64,000 bases of DNA from Marsupella aquatica (taxonomy: Eukaryota; Marchantiophyta). Location: positions 21,452,001 to 21,516,000 of the forward strand of contig OZ316891.1 in NCBI GenBank assembly GCA_973895155.1. The letters are read 5' to 3'. Each line of letters begins with the position of its first letter. Position 1 is the first letter of the stretch. This document shows, piece after piece, positions 44,801-53,793 of the stretch. Both the position numbers and the translations under genes were made by a program. Under the pieces are notes generated by a model. The model made no database searches. It was not told the origin of the DNA and saw only the letters and a list, made by a program, of their open reading frames with translations.

Positions 44801-45645
44801 TCTACCACGGGCATAACCTAGAGCTTGCCCCCTGCCATAGTATTGGGCACCAGCCTGGGATCTACCACTACTACCACCTCGCCAACCTTGATCAGAGGTC
44901 AGCCCCCCCTGCTGGTATGGTGCATGCACAGGCTTCGAAGGCAAAACAGAACTGGCAGGACGCTGCATCACATCACCAACTACAATGTCAGGAACTAAGC
45001 AAGGTACATATGTGTAGTACTGAACATATGAAACCTCTAAACAAGAGTTTTTAACTCAAAACCTTGTTGGGAAAACTACTTACATGTTTCTTTTGGGGCT
45101 GCTCTGCAATGTATTCATCTTCATAACCCCCATCCTCATCCATTTCCTCTGGAAAATACTCATCATCTGCATCTTCTTGTCTAGTGTCTGCACCCACCTG
45201 TGCAGCATCAATGTCATCTCCACATTCTGCCATTGTAGGTACGACCTTCTTGCTCAACCTGTCACTCCGACGCACAGGCCCAGAGATAGTGCTGGTCACC
45301 CTTCTTGCGTACTCCTTTTGTTTCTTTGAAAATGCTGTGGCTCTGCGACATTCCAATATGAGAATACAGTCACAATTTCAGTGCCACATTGAACTATTCA
45401 TGTCACACAAACTCAGCGGAGGGGTGTAGTTGAGAATCGTTCCCTTACAATTCAGCCACATCCTTTTCCAGATCCAGTTCTGCGATTTTGGCTTTCACGT
45501 ATGCTCGTTGTTCCATAGCTTTCCTTTCATACTCACACATCTCTGTGTCACTCTGTTCCATCCTACTGGACCACAAAAACATGTCATCTATGGTCACCCC
45601 GTATAACACAATGCAACCACAATCACCAGGCATCCATCCATACAT
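41854..45645 (-). CDS. TNPA/TNP1-like CACTA protein (Transposase_24 type), multi-exon, copy 1
   Basis: Several minus-strand exons read in order. First comes an N-terminal helical start (EYERKAMEQRAYVKAKIAEL), then SGPVRRSDRLSKK with an acidic stretch (near 45.3-45.1 kb). Next are Gly/Arg/Gln/Trp-rich exons (GYARGRGRAGPNPQSRGYGR, PGWEDGGGSWNEQGWEGGEG). The 44013-43360 exon follows, with a Transposase_24-like core (KNRWHADLKAEVLRWLD, WKTVCENVAAKWNYVG, KKKSSQMTEARLSVQNPNLT). A helical exon (42974-42714) is next, and a C-terminal domain ends it (PPGYSVVLVTLLVKPKAVLP, TLGDAAGSLVLWPSKF), a tail I know from plant TNP1-like proteins. Donors GTAAG at the 43390 and 42760 boundaries are clear. The protein should bind the subterminal GTGAC motifs. 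Exact exon limits are approximate. Confidence 0.75.
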
Positions 45646-45717
45646 CTGTGTTGCTTCAGAATTACTTTATTACACATCCTTCCCCTCACTAATGTCTATG
45701 CAAACAATTCACATTAC

Positions 45718-48700
45718 TCATGGCACAGGCACACTGTTGGCATCTGCATCTCTGAATTCGCCTCCTTCAGCAAATGCATCTACCCTTGTCACAGGAATGA
45801 AGTCCCCGCTATCATGAACTACAGGCACTTGGTCTGAACGCCGACGATCAAAGGCACTATGAGAGTGTAAATGAAACTCAAGGTTTGATCCTTCCATCCG
45901 GCGTTGCCTGGCCTGTTTATGACACACTACACGCCAACCTGGGGAGTCTTCCACATCCAGGAAGAAAGCTTGCTCCACCTGACTAGGAAACACAAATGGC
46001 TCAGACCATTCGGGCAATTTCCCTCTGAAATTGGCCAGCAAGAAACCGTCGTTGTCTCTCTTCATGGTAGCCCTGTTACCAAGCCAATCCTGCCGCACCC
46101 ATGAACCTTTCATAAGAATCACAGGACTGGACACCGCCCCATAGTCCAGAGCCCATATGTCAACTAATTCTCCCACATATCCCATCTCCATCCAGGCCCT
46201 GTCGTGATTGTGGCTCTGTTGCTCAAATACAGTGATGAGCCCGCAGTCATTCGTCACCCTGTAGGCACTGTCACCATCCTTCACTCGGAAGTGATTCCCA
46301 TATGCTCTCATCCGTTTGTAAGTCTTCACTTTCAGGCTAGGGGCATTAGACAGTAGGTAAACATCTGCATCCATGTCTGGGTGGGTCTCGTGATGCTCTC
46401 TAATTGCCACTCTGATCCACTCCATGAAACCTGGAAAAGTTGTTCCTGCAGTGGGATGGGCCGCCTTCAATGACTCATACTCCCTGAACGAACAACCACA
46501 CAGCATTAGCTTGGGTAAACATGAACAGGCTGAAGGAGAAAACCACACGAACACAACATTTAAGCTCATGAACTGGATTATAGCACATGTATGCACTCAC
46601 TGTATCCAGGGTTCCATCACCACAGTGTTGTGCAATACAAAGTCATGTGCCAAGTCTCTCATAGATATGGTCAGGTTCTTTGTGGTTGCAGCCCCTTCCA
46701 GTACTTCACCTACCACCCCTTCCTCCTCATCAGAATTCCACACCCTGGTCTTCACATGCTCATATTGTGCTATGTATTCGGTCAGAAATCCCAGAGTCTC
46801 ATCCTTGATGTAACCTTTAGCCATGCTTGCTTCAGGTTTGTAATATGTTCTCACGTGACCTTTGAGTAGCTTCATGTACCGTTCCAAAGGGTACAACCAA
46901 CGAGCACTCACAGGCCCAAATTGGTGTAGCTCTTCCACAACATGGACAAGTAGGTGGGTCATGACATCAAAAAATGCGGGAGGAAAATAAATCTCCAGGT
47001 CACACAGCACCTGAGCGACATCTTCTGTCAGTTGTGGGAAGTGTGTTTCATCCCAAACCTTCACACAAATACGACGAAACACATCACTGAGTCGCATGAT
47101 CACAGTACGAACAGGCTTCTGCAACAGGCCCCTCAGGCATAAAGGCAACACCTGTTGCATCAACATATGGTAGTCATGGCTTTTCATACTACCAAGCTTT
47201 CTAGTCATGATATGCTTCTTGAAAGCACTGCCATAGTTTGAAGGAACCTTCAAAGAACTCAACCTCTGCACAAATAGTTCCCACTCTGTGTCTGTCAGAA
47301 CATAGGGCGCTTGGTACTTCAAGAGCACATCAGCTCTGTGGGCATGTGGCCTCAACCAAAGATGGGGTTTCATTCCCCTCTGTTCAAGATCCAATCTCAC
47401 TGAACCAGTGTCTTTCTCTCCACACAAGAATCTGAGTAGACTCTCACAAATATTCTTTTCAATGTGCATAACATCAATGTTATGTTTGCTTGGCTCAAAC
47501 TCCTGCATCGTTGCAATGCAAAAGCGTCAGGAAATGCCTCAAGTTTAGTCTCTCTCTTCGAAATGAATGCACATGCTCTGAACCAAAACATGTATCCCAA
47601 TTAGCATCAACTCCAAGAGGCTTACCCTCCAGTACTTGAGCTCCAAGTCCAATATGCTCAGTCTTTTTACACCATATCGCTTTATTGGATCACTCACTCC
47701 ATCTTCCCTGCCCCCTCGTTTGATATAGTCATCCCTCAGTGCTCCCCACTGCCTGATCTCCTCTTTGGTCACTCGTGCCGGGGGTCCACGTTGCTCAATC
47801 TCATTGCCAAAGTGTGCAATCAGTGCCTGTCTTTCTCTGTAAGGGTGATCTGTCTTCAGAAAACGACGATGGCCCATGTATATCACTTTCTGCAGGGCTC
47901 TGGAGTACTCACTGGTGACATTGCGCCCACAGATAGTACAAGCACAATATCCTTTTGTTGTTTGGCCTGATATCATCCCATGGGCTGGGTAGTCAGCTAT
48001 AGTCAGAATGACAATGGCTCTAAGGATGAATGGGTTTAACCTCCCAAGCCTCTGTAGGACATCATATGTGAGAACTCCTTCCTCCCAAAGCTTTCTCAAT
48101 TCCTCCACTAGGGGAGCCAGAAACACATCTATGTTGGCAGATACAGCACTGTCTGGCCCTGGTATCAGTAGGACCATCAGAACAAAAAATCGCTTTGTAG
48201 TCATCCAAGGAGGAAGGTTATAATTCAAAATAGTTACAGGCCAGCATGAAAATTTGTTGTTCTTGTCTCCAAATGGGTTTACCCCATCCAATGACAGCCC
48301 AAGTCTGACATTCCTCGGCTCAGCAGCAAATTCGGGATACATCTCATCTATGAGTTTCCATTGCCTTGAATCTGCAGCATGTCGTTGTAGCCCATCATCA
48401 CTTTTCTTGTCAGTTGCCCAAGTCATCATCTCCGAGATGGCACGGCTTCTGAACATCCGCTGAAGTCTGGGAATGAGTGGAAAATGACGAAGTACCTTGG
48501 CGGGAACCATAGACTTTCCTGAGTTCCGATACCTGTGCTTCCCACACTTAGGGCATGTCAACGATTCTTTATACTCCTTTCTGAAAAGAACATGCCCATC
48601 AGGACAGGCATGGATCGAATCATAGTTCAATCCAAGATTAGATATGCATCTTTTTGCCTCGTACATGTTCTTGGGCAAAATATTACCATCTGGTAGCACA

Positions 48701-49449
48701 GTTGTTCGCAAGAATGCCAACAACTCAGAAACCAAAACGTTGGGGACATTGTGGTTGCCGCAAATGTTCAGGAACATGATGACAAATCCCAGTTTAGAAC
48801 ATTTGCTACCGGGGTACAAAGACTTCCTGCCTTCCTGTATTTGCAAGGGAGAGCCAAACATCCCATCATGCCCAGGGGTTTCCTGCCCTATCTCAAACTC
48901 ATCAAGAGGCTCTTCGACAGGGGGCACACTTGCATCTGCAGCCGTATCCTCTTCATTGTCCAGCCCATCATGAAATGCATCCAAGTCTTGGAAGATGTCT
49001 CTCACCATCTCTTCCACATGAATTCCTTCGTCACGTGGTGCTGCCTGAGCACCATCCCGTTGGAGAGCTGACAACCCACAGAGACCAGCTACAACATTTT
49101 CAAATGCACCAGGCAGAACCTCACTTGCCCGTCTTGCAGCATTGGCAGCATCAAATTCTAACCTCCACTCCTCGTCGGAAGAATCTTCCTCTGCAGGATC
49201 ATTCCAAACTCGATGTCGTGGATCTCTTCCATGAACCGCGATATGCCGCCAAACCTCATTCAGACCCCTGGTACGGGATCCTTGGCAGATTGCACAAGGA
49301 CATCTCATCCTACTGGCTCCTGAAAGTCTGGTTCGTAACCTTTCACGCTGCCAAAGCTTATTATCATGGCGTGATATCCTTGTGGGATGATGCAAAGGCA
49401 GTGCCTGTGCCCTGGGCTGGGTCTGGGGAGGGTGGTGACCAGGGTGCAT
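45718..49449 (-). CDS. TNP2-type CACTA transposase, copy 1
   Basis: Exon 1 (49449-47626) has an N-terminal zinc-type segment (RCPCAIC near residue 50 with a WRHIAVHG His pair) and then the Transposase_21 domain: ADSRQWKLIDEMYPEFA, EPRNVRLGLSLDGVNPFGDK, SCWPVTILNYNLPPWM, LLIPGPDSAVSANIDVFLAP, DYPAHGMISGQTTKGYCACT. An intron (47625-47503, GTAAGC...GATGCAG) leads to exon 2 (47502 to about 46600), with NIDVMHIEKN and the DUF4218 region (KSHDYHMLMQQVLPL, LEIYFPPAFFDVMTHLLVHV, WLYPLERYMKLLKGHVRTYY). A second intron starts GTGAGT; exon 3 (to 45718) carries the DUF4216 region (KRMRAYGNHFRV, VGELVDIWALDYGAVSSPVI). This is the complete domain order of plant TNP2. It cuts and inserts the element. Confidence 0.92.
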
Positions 49450-49882
49450 TGTAACAGGCTGGGAGCTCTGCAGTCATGGACAGCAGTGAACAAGGATGCC
49501 TAATGGTGGTATTTGTGTTCCATATATCCCTGACTGTATCTGCCAAAAGAGTTAACATAACGTGTACTAAATTCTCACAAACCCTAAACCACCCCAAAAG
49601 AAAAAAACAGGTTCGCAAGTAGTGTACCTATTGTCAAGTGAATGACACAAAATTTCTAAATGTTGGAGGGTGTCACCACCTCCTCCGCTGTCCTCAAATG
49701 TACCGCCTCTGCATGTACGTTTACAGTGACACCCCCAGGCAGCAGGAAACAACAATCCGCCAACAGTAAAATAAGCCCAACTGCCACCAACCATAACAAG
49801 GTACATTAGTTCAAAGATCACATTTATTTCAATGATCTGATTTATACAAAAAAACTTGTGTCCAAACTGATGCTACTACTCC
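49450..49882. other. Spacer between TNP2 and BRCT genes, copy 1
   Basis: Short Cys/Gly-rich frames are present but have no convincing motif. It probably holds the TNP2 promoter and leader and the 3' end of the BRCT gene. Confidence 0.5.
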
Positions 49883-50761
49883 TCACTCTGATTCAGAATC
49901 GCTAATGACCCATTCCTCACTTGTTGTCTCATAGTCCTCTCTGTAAGGATCCTGACCCTTCCGTGGCCAGGCCTCAAAAAGATCATAGTCCATTGGGTTT
50001 TGACGCTTCCCAGCTGCTACTGATTCCACAAGCCAAGCATATGAAACCACAAACACATTATGGGACATGACATAAAAGCGAATGTCTCCCTTCCCAAACT
50101 TGCGGCAGGCTTTGGGATATGACTTAGTAATGACATGAGTGGTGTCCTCTGTTATATTCTCCTCCACTGTCCCACCTAGGTCAAGCACTGTGGACTTGTA
50201 CACTTTGCACTTAACCTCTCCAATTCCCGCCTCCACAAATACCATGCTCAGCCCTTTCAGAATGGGGGTTGGTTGCTTCGTCTCCTCAGCCAACATACTC
50301 TTCAGCCTTGTAGAGCTCTGTCCTTTGTTGAGTACAGGTCCATATTGGAGATCAGCAAGCCGTGCCTTTGCTTCCCAGACTTCTTGTTCAGCCCAAGCTG
50401 ATGCAGTAGCTTCTTCATCCTCCCACAACTCATATTGCTCAGTATCCTGTACAATCTTATGTGCTATGGAATCTGTGATCCAAGAGGCCTCAACTACTTT
50501 TAGGCCTTGCTTAGTAATTGCAGAATTCATGTAGGACCATGACCACTTCTTTATCACTGATAGCCATGTCCCTGCAACAACATGTGTAGTCTCTGGAGTG
50601 ATGTCCTGAACTACAGTGCCATGGAGCTCAGAGAATCGTTTCTGTACAGTTGGCCAATGCACTTTGGTCAACCCATGCTGGCCATGGACCAAAATCGCTC
50701 TGACCCCTGTAAACACTGCTGGGTGGTCACACTTTCTACGTTTACCAGGCTCCATGTACAC
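49883..50761 (-). CDS. Tandem-BRCT protein carried by the CACTA element, copy 1
   Basis: A 292-codon intronless frame. After MYMEPGKRRKCDHPAVFTGV a first BRCT-like domain (residues about 15-105) shows VRAILVHGQHG, FSELHGTVVQDITPETTHVV and the conserved Trp region VVEASWITDSI. A linker follows and a second BRCT-like domain (about 165-265) shows LSMVFVEAGIGEVKCKVYKS, LGGTVEENITEDTTHVITKS and VSYAWLVESVAAGKR. An acidic tail ends it (SEEWVISDSESE). BRCT domains bind phosphopeptides and partners in DNA repair; the first resembles the DNA polymerase lambda type in motif spacing. It is not a standard CACTA protein. It may be a captured host gene that helps repair excision sites. The start is the first Met, with the domain following directly. 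Confidence 0.82.
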   Translation of the reverse strand: MYMEPGKRRKCDHPAVFTGVRAILVHGQHGLTKVHWPTVQKRFSELHGTVVQDITPETTHVVAGTWLSVIKKWSWSYMNSAITKQGLKVVEASWITDSIAHKIVQDTEQYELWEDEEATASAWAEQEVWEAKARLADLQYGPVLNKGQSSTRLKSMLAEETKQPTPILKGLSMVFVEAGIGEVKCKVYKSTVLDLGGTVEENITEDTTHVITKSYPKACRKFGKGDIRFYVMSHNVFVVSYAWLVESVAAGKRQNPMDYDLFEAWPRKGQDPYREDYETTSEEWVISDSESE

Positions 50762-51347
50762 ACACCCTACGTGATGACAGTGAATTTTGGAAGAATGGGT
50801 TCACCTGACAATACAAGGACAACAAAATTCCTGCTTTTTGAGTTGATCTGGCCCACTGGTGCTCAGGTCCGATTTTGATAGGTACAAGGGATATGTGAAC
50901 AATACGTACTAGGCACCTGCACGGATGCAGGACATTGTTTGAATATATACTACAAAATCCATATCCGTGGTGAAATGAAGTGCAACCAACTTGTCATGGC
51001 ACATACATATTTTGTTGTAAAGGAGGATACATTCAATGACAAACTTATAGGGCAATTTGATTAATTGCATGCCTGATAATTTATACGCTTACAACTTAGA
51101 AGTCCTGTTTTAATTTAGCAGTGTGATGAAAGTGTTTATGAAAATGACCACTCAGCCTAAATACTTCCAAGAAGGCTTGTAAGGATAAGTTTGTATAGGC
51201 ATGTACCCAGCCACTGACGCCAGAGCACAAGATAAGTGCTGCCTATATAAACTCGCCTACCCAACTCCTTTTCAAAATTGGAATCTCTGCAATCTCAAAA
51301 AATAGTACATCCACATCAGGTGCACTGTGCATGTACAATGTTCAGCT
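50762..51347. other. Spacer between BRCT and PHD genes, copy 1
   Basis: AT-rich with no coding motif. It holds a plus-strand TATATAAA at 51245-51252, and read on the minus strand a TTTATATAGG at the same place. Either could serve a promoter, for the BRCT gene (minus) or for a plus-strand antisense transcript over the PHD gene. Confidence 0.4.
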
Positions 51348-52028
51348 TCACAGCCAAGATATGTGATCTCTCACAGGAGTGCGCGAGGTAGGATCAATGG
51401 CATGGCGATGACAATAAAATATCCATCGATCAACACCATGTGCAGAGTGATCATAGATTTCTCTGTCACAAGCATAACCCTCTGCTTGATGATCTTTCAG
51501 GCAATGATAGTGCCACATAGTGGGACACCTAGCACAGTGGACTATGTCAGTCCAGTAGTCATCATCATGCTCACCACATGCCTTGCACCTATGAAGTGGG
51601 CAAGCTGTGGCATGAGCAGGCAAACACTCAAAACAGAAAAATCTCACACAAAAACGGTCTGGACATTTCCTAACATTTGCTGCAGCATCAACAGAGCCCT
51701 CATAGGACCCCAACTTCCCACACTGTGCACACTTAGCCTGCTTCTCCAAACAATCAGTGCACATCCAGTCTCCCTGGTGTGTTGACGGGAGGCCCACCCC
51801 TGGACAGTTGTTTTCTGCAGCAAGGTCAGACTCCGGGTTGAGGTGGAAATGCCTCATGCAAGGGCCCTCACAAATGACCAGGCCCCCACCATCGTCACAA
51901 ATGGCACAACAATGAGCTGCCTTCTGGAAAATCTGACTTGCAGAGAAGTTAGTAGCATCTGCCCCAAGTACACCTGTGTTTCTCACCTCTGTCACACGCT
52001 TTTTGGCTTGAATTTTAGGCCGTGCCAT
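51348..52028 (-). CDS. EDM2-like PHD zinc-finger protein carried by the CACTA element, copy 1
   Basis: A 226-codon frame beginning with a basic segment (MARPKIQAKKR). Three Cys/His-rich fingers follow. The first has CAICDDGGGLVICEGPCMRH with C41, C44, C53, C57, H62 and MCTDC at 89-93. The second starts KCAQCG at 99 and includes CPDRFCVRFFCFEC. The third includes CKACGEHDDDYW, HCARCPTMWHYHCL and ends YCHRHAIDPTSRTPVRDHIS. The fingers, and above all the final YCxxHxID...TPxRDH signature, match what I know of the PHD/extended-PHD region of plant EDM2, a nuclear protein that binds histone-H3 marks and counteracts silencing at transposons and transposon-containing introns. EDM2 is over 1,000 residues; here only the reader module is present, so it looks like a captured, trimmed domain. 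Confidence 0.78.
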   Translation of the reverse strand: MARPKIQAKKRVTEVRNTGVLGADATNFSASQIFQKAAHCCAICDDGGGLVICEGPCMRHFHLNPESDLAAENNCPGVGLPSTHQGDWMCTDCLEKQAKCAQCGKLGSYEGSVDAAANVRKCPDRFCVRFFCFECLPAHATACPLHRCKACGEHDDDYWTDIVHCARCPTMWHYHCLKDHQAEGYACDREIYDHSAHGVDRWIFYCHRHAIDPTSRTPVRDHISWL

Positions 52029-52412
52029 GCCTGCGCATGAGATAGACTCTACAATTTAGCAGACTGCACAGAAAGTAATATATATTTAGCATTTAAGGTA
52101 CAAAGGCATTTAGATAGACTCTACAATTTAGCAGACTGCACAGAAAGTAAAATATATTTAGCATTTAAGGTACAAAGGCATTTGCTACTGCAATGAATTG
52201 GAATGGCCACACAAGGATGCAGAGCACACATACTTTTGGTATGTTGAGCCCACACACAAAACTGATCCCCTAATACAATTTCTCCACCAACACCTCAATT
52301 TTAATTGTGGCTATGATTCACCAAAGGAGATCTGCAACAACATTTCATGCATTTGAATCACATACAATAGTCGTGACATGTAAAACAGGCATTCTTCGAA
52401 GAGGATTGGTAT
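52029..52412. promoter_or_regulatory. 5' region of CACTA copy 1, upstream of the PHD gene
   Basis: Contains two 72-bp direct repeats (52041-52112 and 52113-52184) and then AT-rich sequence up to the gap. No CTAGTG terminus is present before the gap, so the transposon's 5' end lies beyond. The position fits the element's main promoter region. Confidence 0.45.
52041..52184. repeat. 72-bp direct repeat, two units
   Basis: Both units begin GATAGACTCTACAATTTAGC and contain AGACTGCACAGAAAGTAA, TTTAGCATTTAAGG and CAAAGGCATTTA or CAAAGGCATTTG; I see one internal difference (GTAATATATA against GTAAAATATA). They lie just upstream of the PHD start codon. Confidence 0.9.
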
Positions 52413-52512
52413 NNNNNNNNNNNNNNNNNNNNNNNNNNNNNNNNNNNNNNNNNNNNNNNNNNNNNNNNNNNNNNNNNNNNNNNNNNNNNNNNNNNNNNNN
52501 NNNNNNNNNNNN
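52413..52512. other. Assembly gap, 100 N
   Basis: Exactly 100 N, the usual placeholder for a gap of unknown size. It falls inside CACTA copy 1 before its 5' terminus, so unseen transposon sequence and flanking DNA are missing here. Confidence 0.99.
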
Positions 52513-52938
52513 CAATGTGTCATTAATGAAGAAAAATATATCGTGTCACCCAAGATGTTGTTGAGAAGAAAAATGTTGTGACACCCAAGATGTACTTAAG
52601 AAAAATGACATTGTGTCACCCAAGATGTTGTGGCACCCAATATGTCCTTAAGAAAAGAAATGCCACGTTTCCCAAGATGTTGTTAAGAGAAAAGTTGTCG
52701 TTAAGTAAAAAAGACGTTGTTAAGACAAAAGTTGCAAAAAAGATGGCGTGGTGAGAGAAATATGTTGAGGTGAAAATAGATGTTGAGGTGAGAAAAAGAA
52801 GTTGAAGTGAGAAAAAGAAGTGGAGGTGAGAAAAAGATGTCGAGGTGAACAAAGATGTTGATGAGAAAAAGAGATGTTGAGCTAAGAAAAAGAAGTAGAG
52901 CAAAAACTATGTCAAGGAGAGAAAAGATGGCGATATGA
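52513..52938. repeat. Degenerate purine-rich minisatellite, left flank of CACTA copy 2
   Basis: The left part repeats phrases such as GTGTCACCCAAGATGTTG and CTTAAGAAAA. The right part repeats GAGGTGAGAAAAAGAAGT and GATGTTGAGGTGA at roughly 18-24 bp spacing. It ends GGCGATATGA directly against the CACTA terminus; the last three bases, TGA, would be the target-site duplication. Confidence 0.75.
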
Positions 52939-53250
52939 CACTAGAAGAATCCGAGGTGAACTGAGACCGCAATATATGACTCATTTTGGCTCATGTGACT
53001 TCATTGTGACTCAACGTGACTTGACCCACGCTGTGACCCTTGGAGTTGCAAAAGTTGAGACCAAAAAATGGAAGTCACTATTGATACTGGGCTTTGCAAC
53101 TTGCTTGATACCCATTTGTGACTGATCTGTGACTTTATTGTGGAGTCTAGCCTTGTTTCGACGTGACTGCAATATGACTTCAGCGAGTCACATCGTAAGT
53201 CACATACATGACTTACCCGCATTCAACAACGACTAGCGTGTGACTATTTA
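52939..53250. repeat. CACTA terminal repeat and subterminal GTGAC zone, copy 2
   Basis: Same as the zone at 40999-41310: a CACTAG end followed by about a dozen GTGAC/GTCAC motifs in both orientations. Confidence 0.85.
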
Positions 53251-53793
53251 GTGTCACAGGAGAGACCAATGGAGACCCTGGCCCGCGTCACACAACAGAA
53301 CCATTTGGGACTCTATATACTCATGTTTATAACTAATAAGGTTCACATGCAAGTTATAACCATGACTAATGAACACAGAGGGACAGTTCATAAGAAGAGA
53401 GAGCACTCGACATTACAATACATAGAAACCTGATGTTCTAACTTTAGAAATATAACACATTGAATACAAGAAATGAACATAGCATGAATGACATCCACAT
53501 GAAACAAAGCATCATATAAGCAGATCCTACATAAAACATTCATAAGAATTAAACACAATCACAATCTTGCTAAAAAATGAAGATCATTTGAATTCCAATG
53601 GAATAGTTTACAATGTGATCAATGTAATTTAGACAAAACAGGAACTCATAATTGATGACTGTAGGATGAGATAACTGAAAGCACATGCATGATACTATGA
53701 ATCTCCAAGAGGACATGATTCTTGTACTGTTTCTTGACATCTAAAATCTACATAACATGACTCACACTACAAACAAATAATGGCATGACATTG

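Larger units (their letters stand above)
40999..52412 (-). mobile_element. CACTA (En/Spm) DNA transposon, copy 1, far end lost in the assembly gap
   Basis: The element begins CACTAGAAGAATCCGAGG at 40999. CACTA is the defining terminus of this superfamily. The next 300 bp are crowded with GTGAC motifs, the usual subterminal repeats. It encodes TNP2 (Transposase_21 type) and a TNPA/TNP1-like protein, both on the minus strand, so the visible end is the 3' end. Two further minus-strand genes, for PHD and BRCT proteins, lie upstream of TNP2. All reading frames are long, with few breaks other than introns that look genuine, so it may be autonomous. The 5' terminus is not seen: sequence stops at N from 52413. 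The visible length is at least 11.4 kb. Confidence 0.9.

Noticed and set aside
47545-47625. Reading the last codons of the first TNP2 frame as protein
   Set aside because: A GTAAGC donor at 47625 and an acceptor at 47503 show that these codons are intron.
49567-49821. Cys/Gly-rich minus-strand frame between TNP2 and BRCT as a separate gene
   Set aside because: It is short, has no recognisable zinc-finger spacing or splice link, and probably reflects leader sequence.
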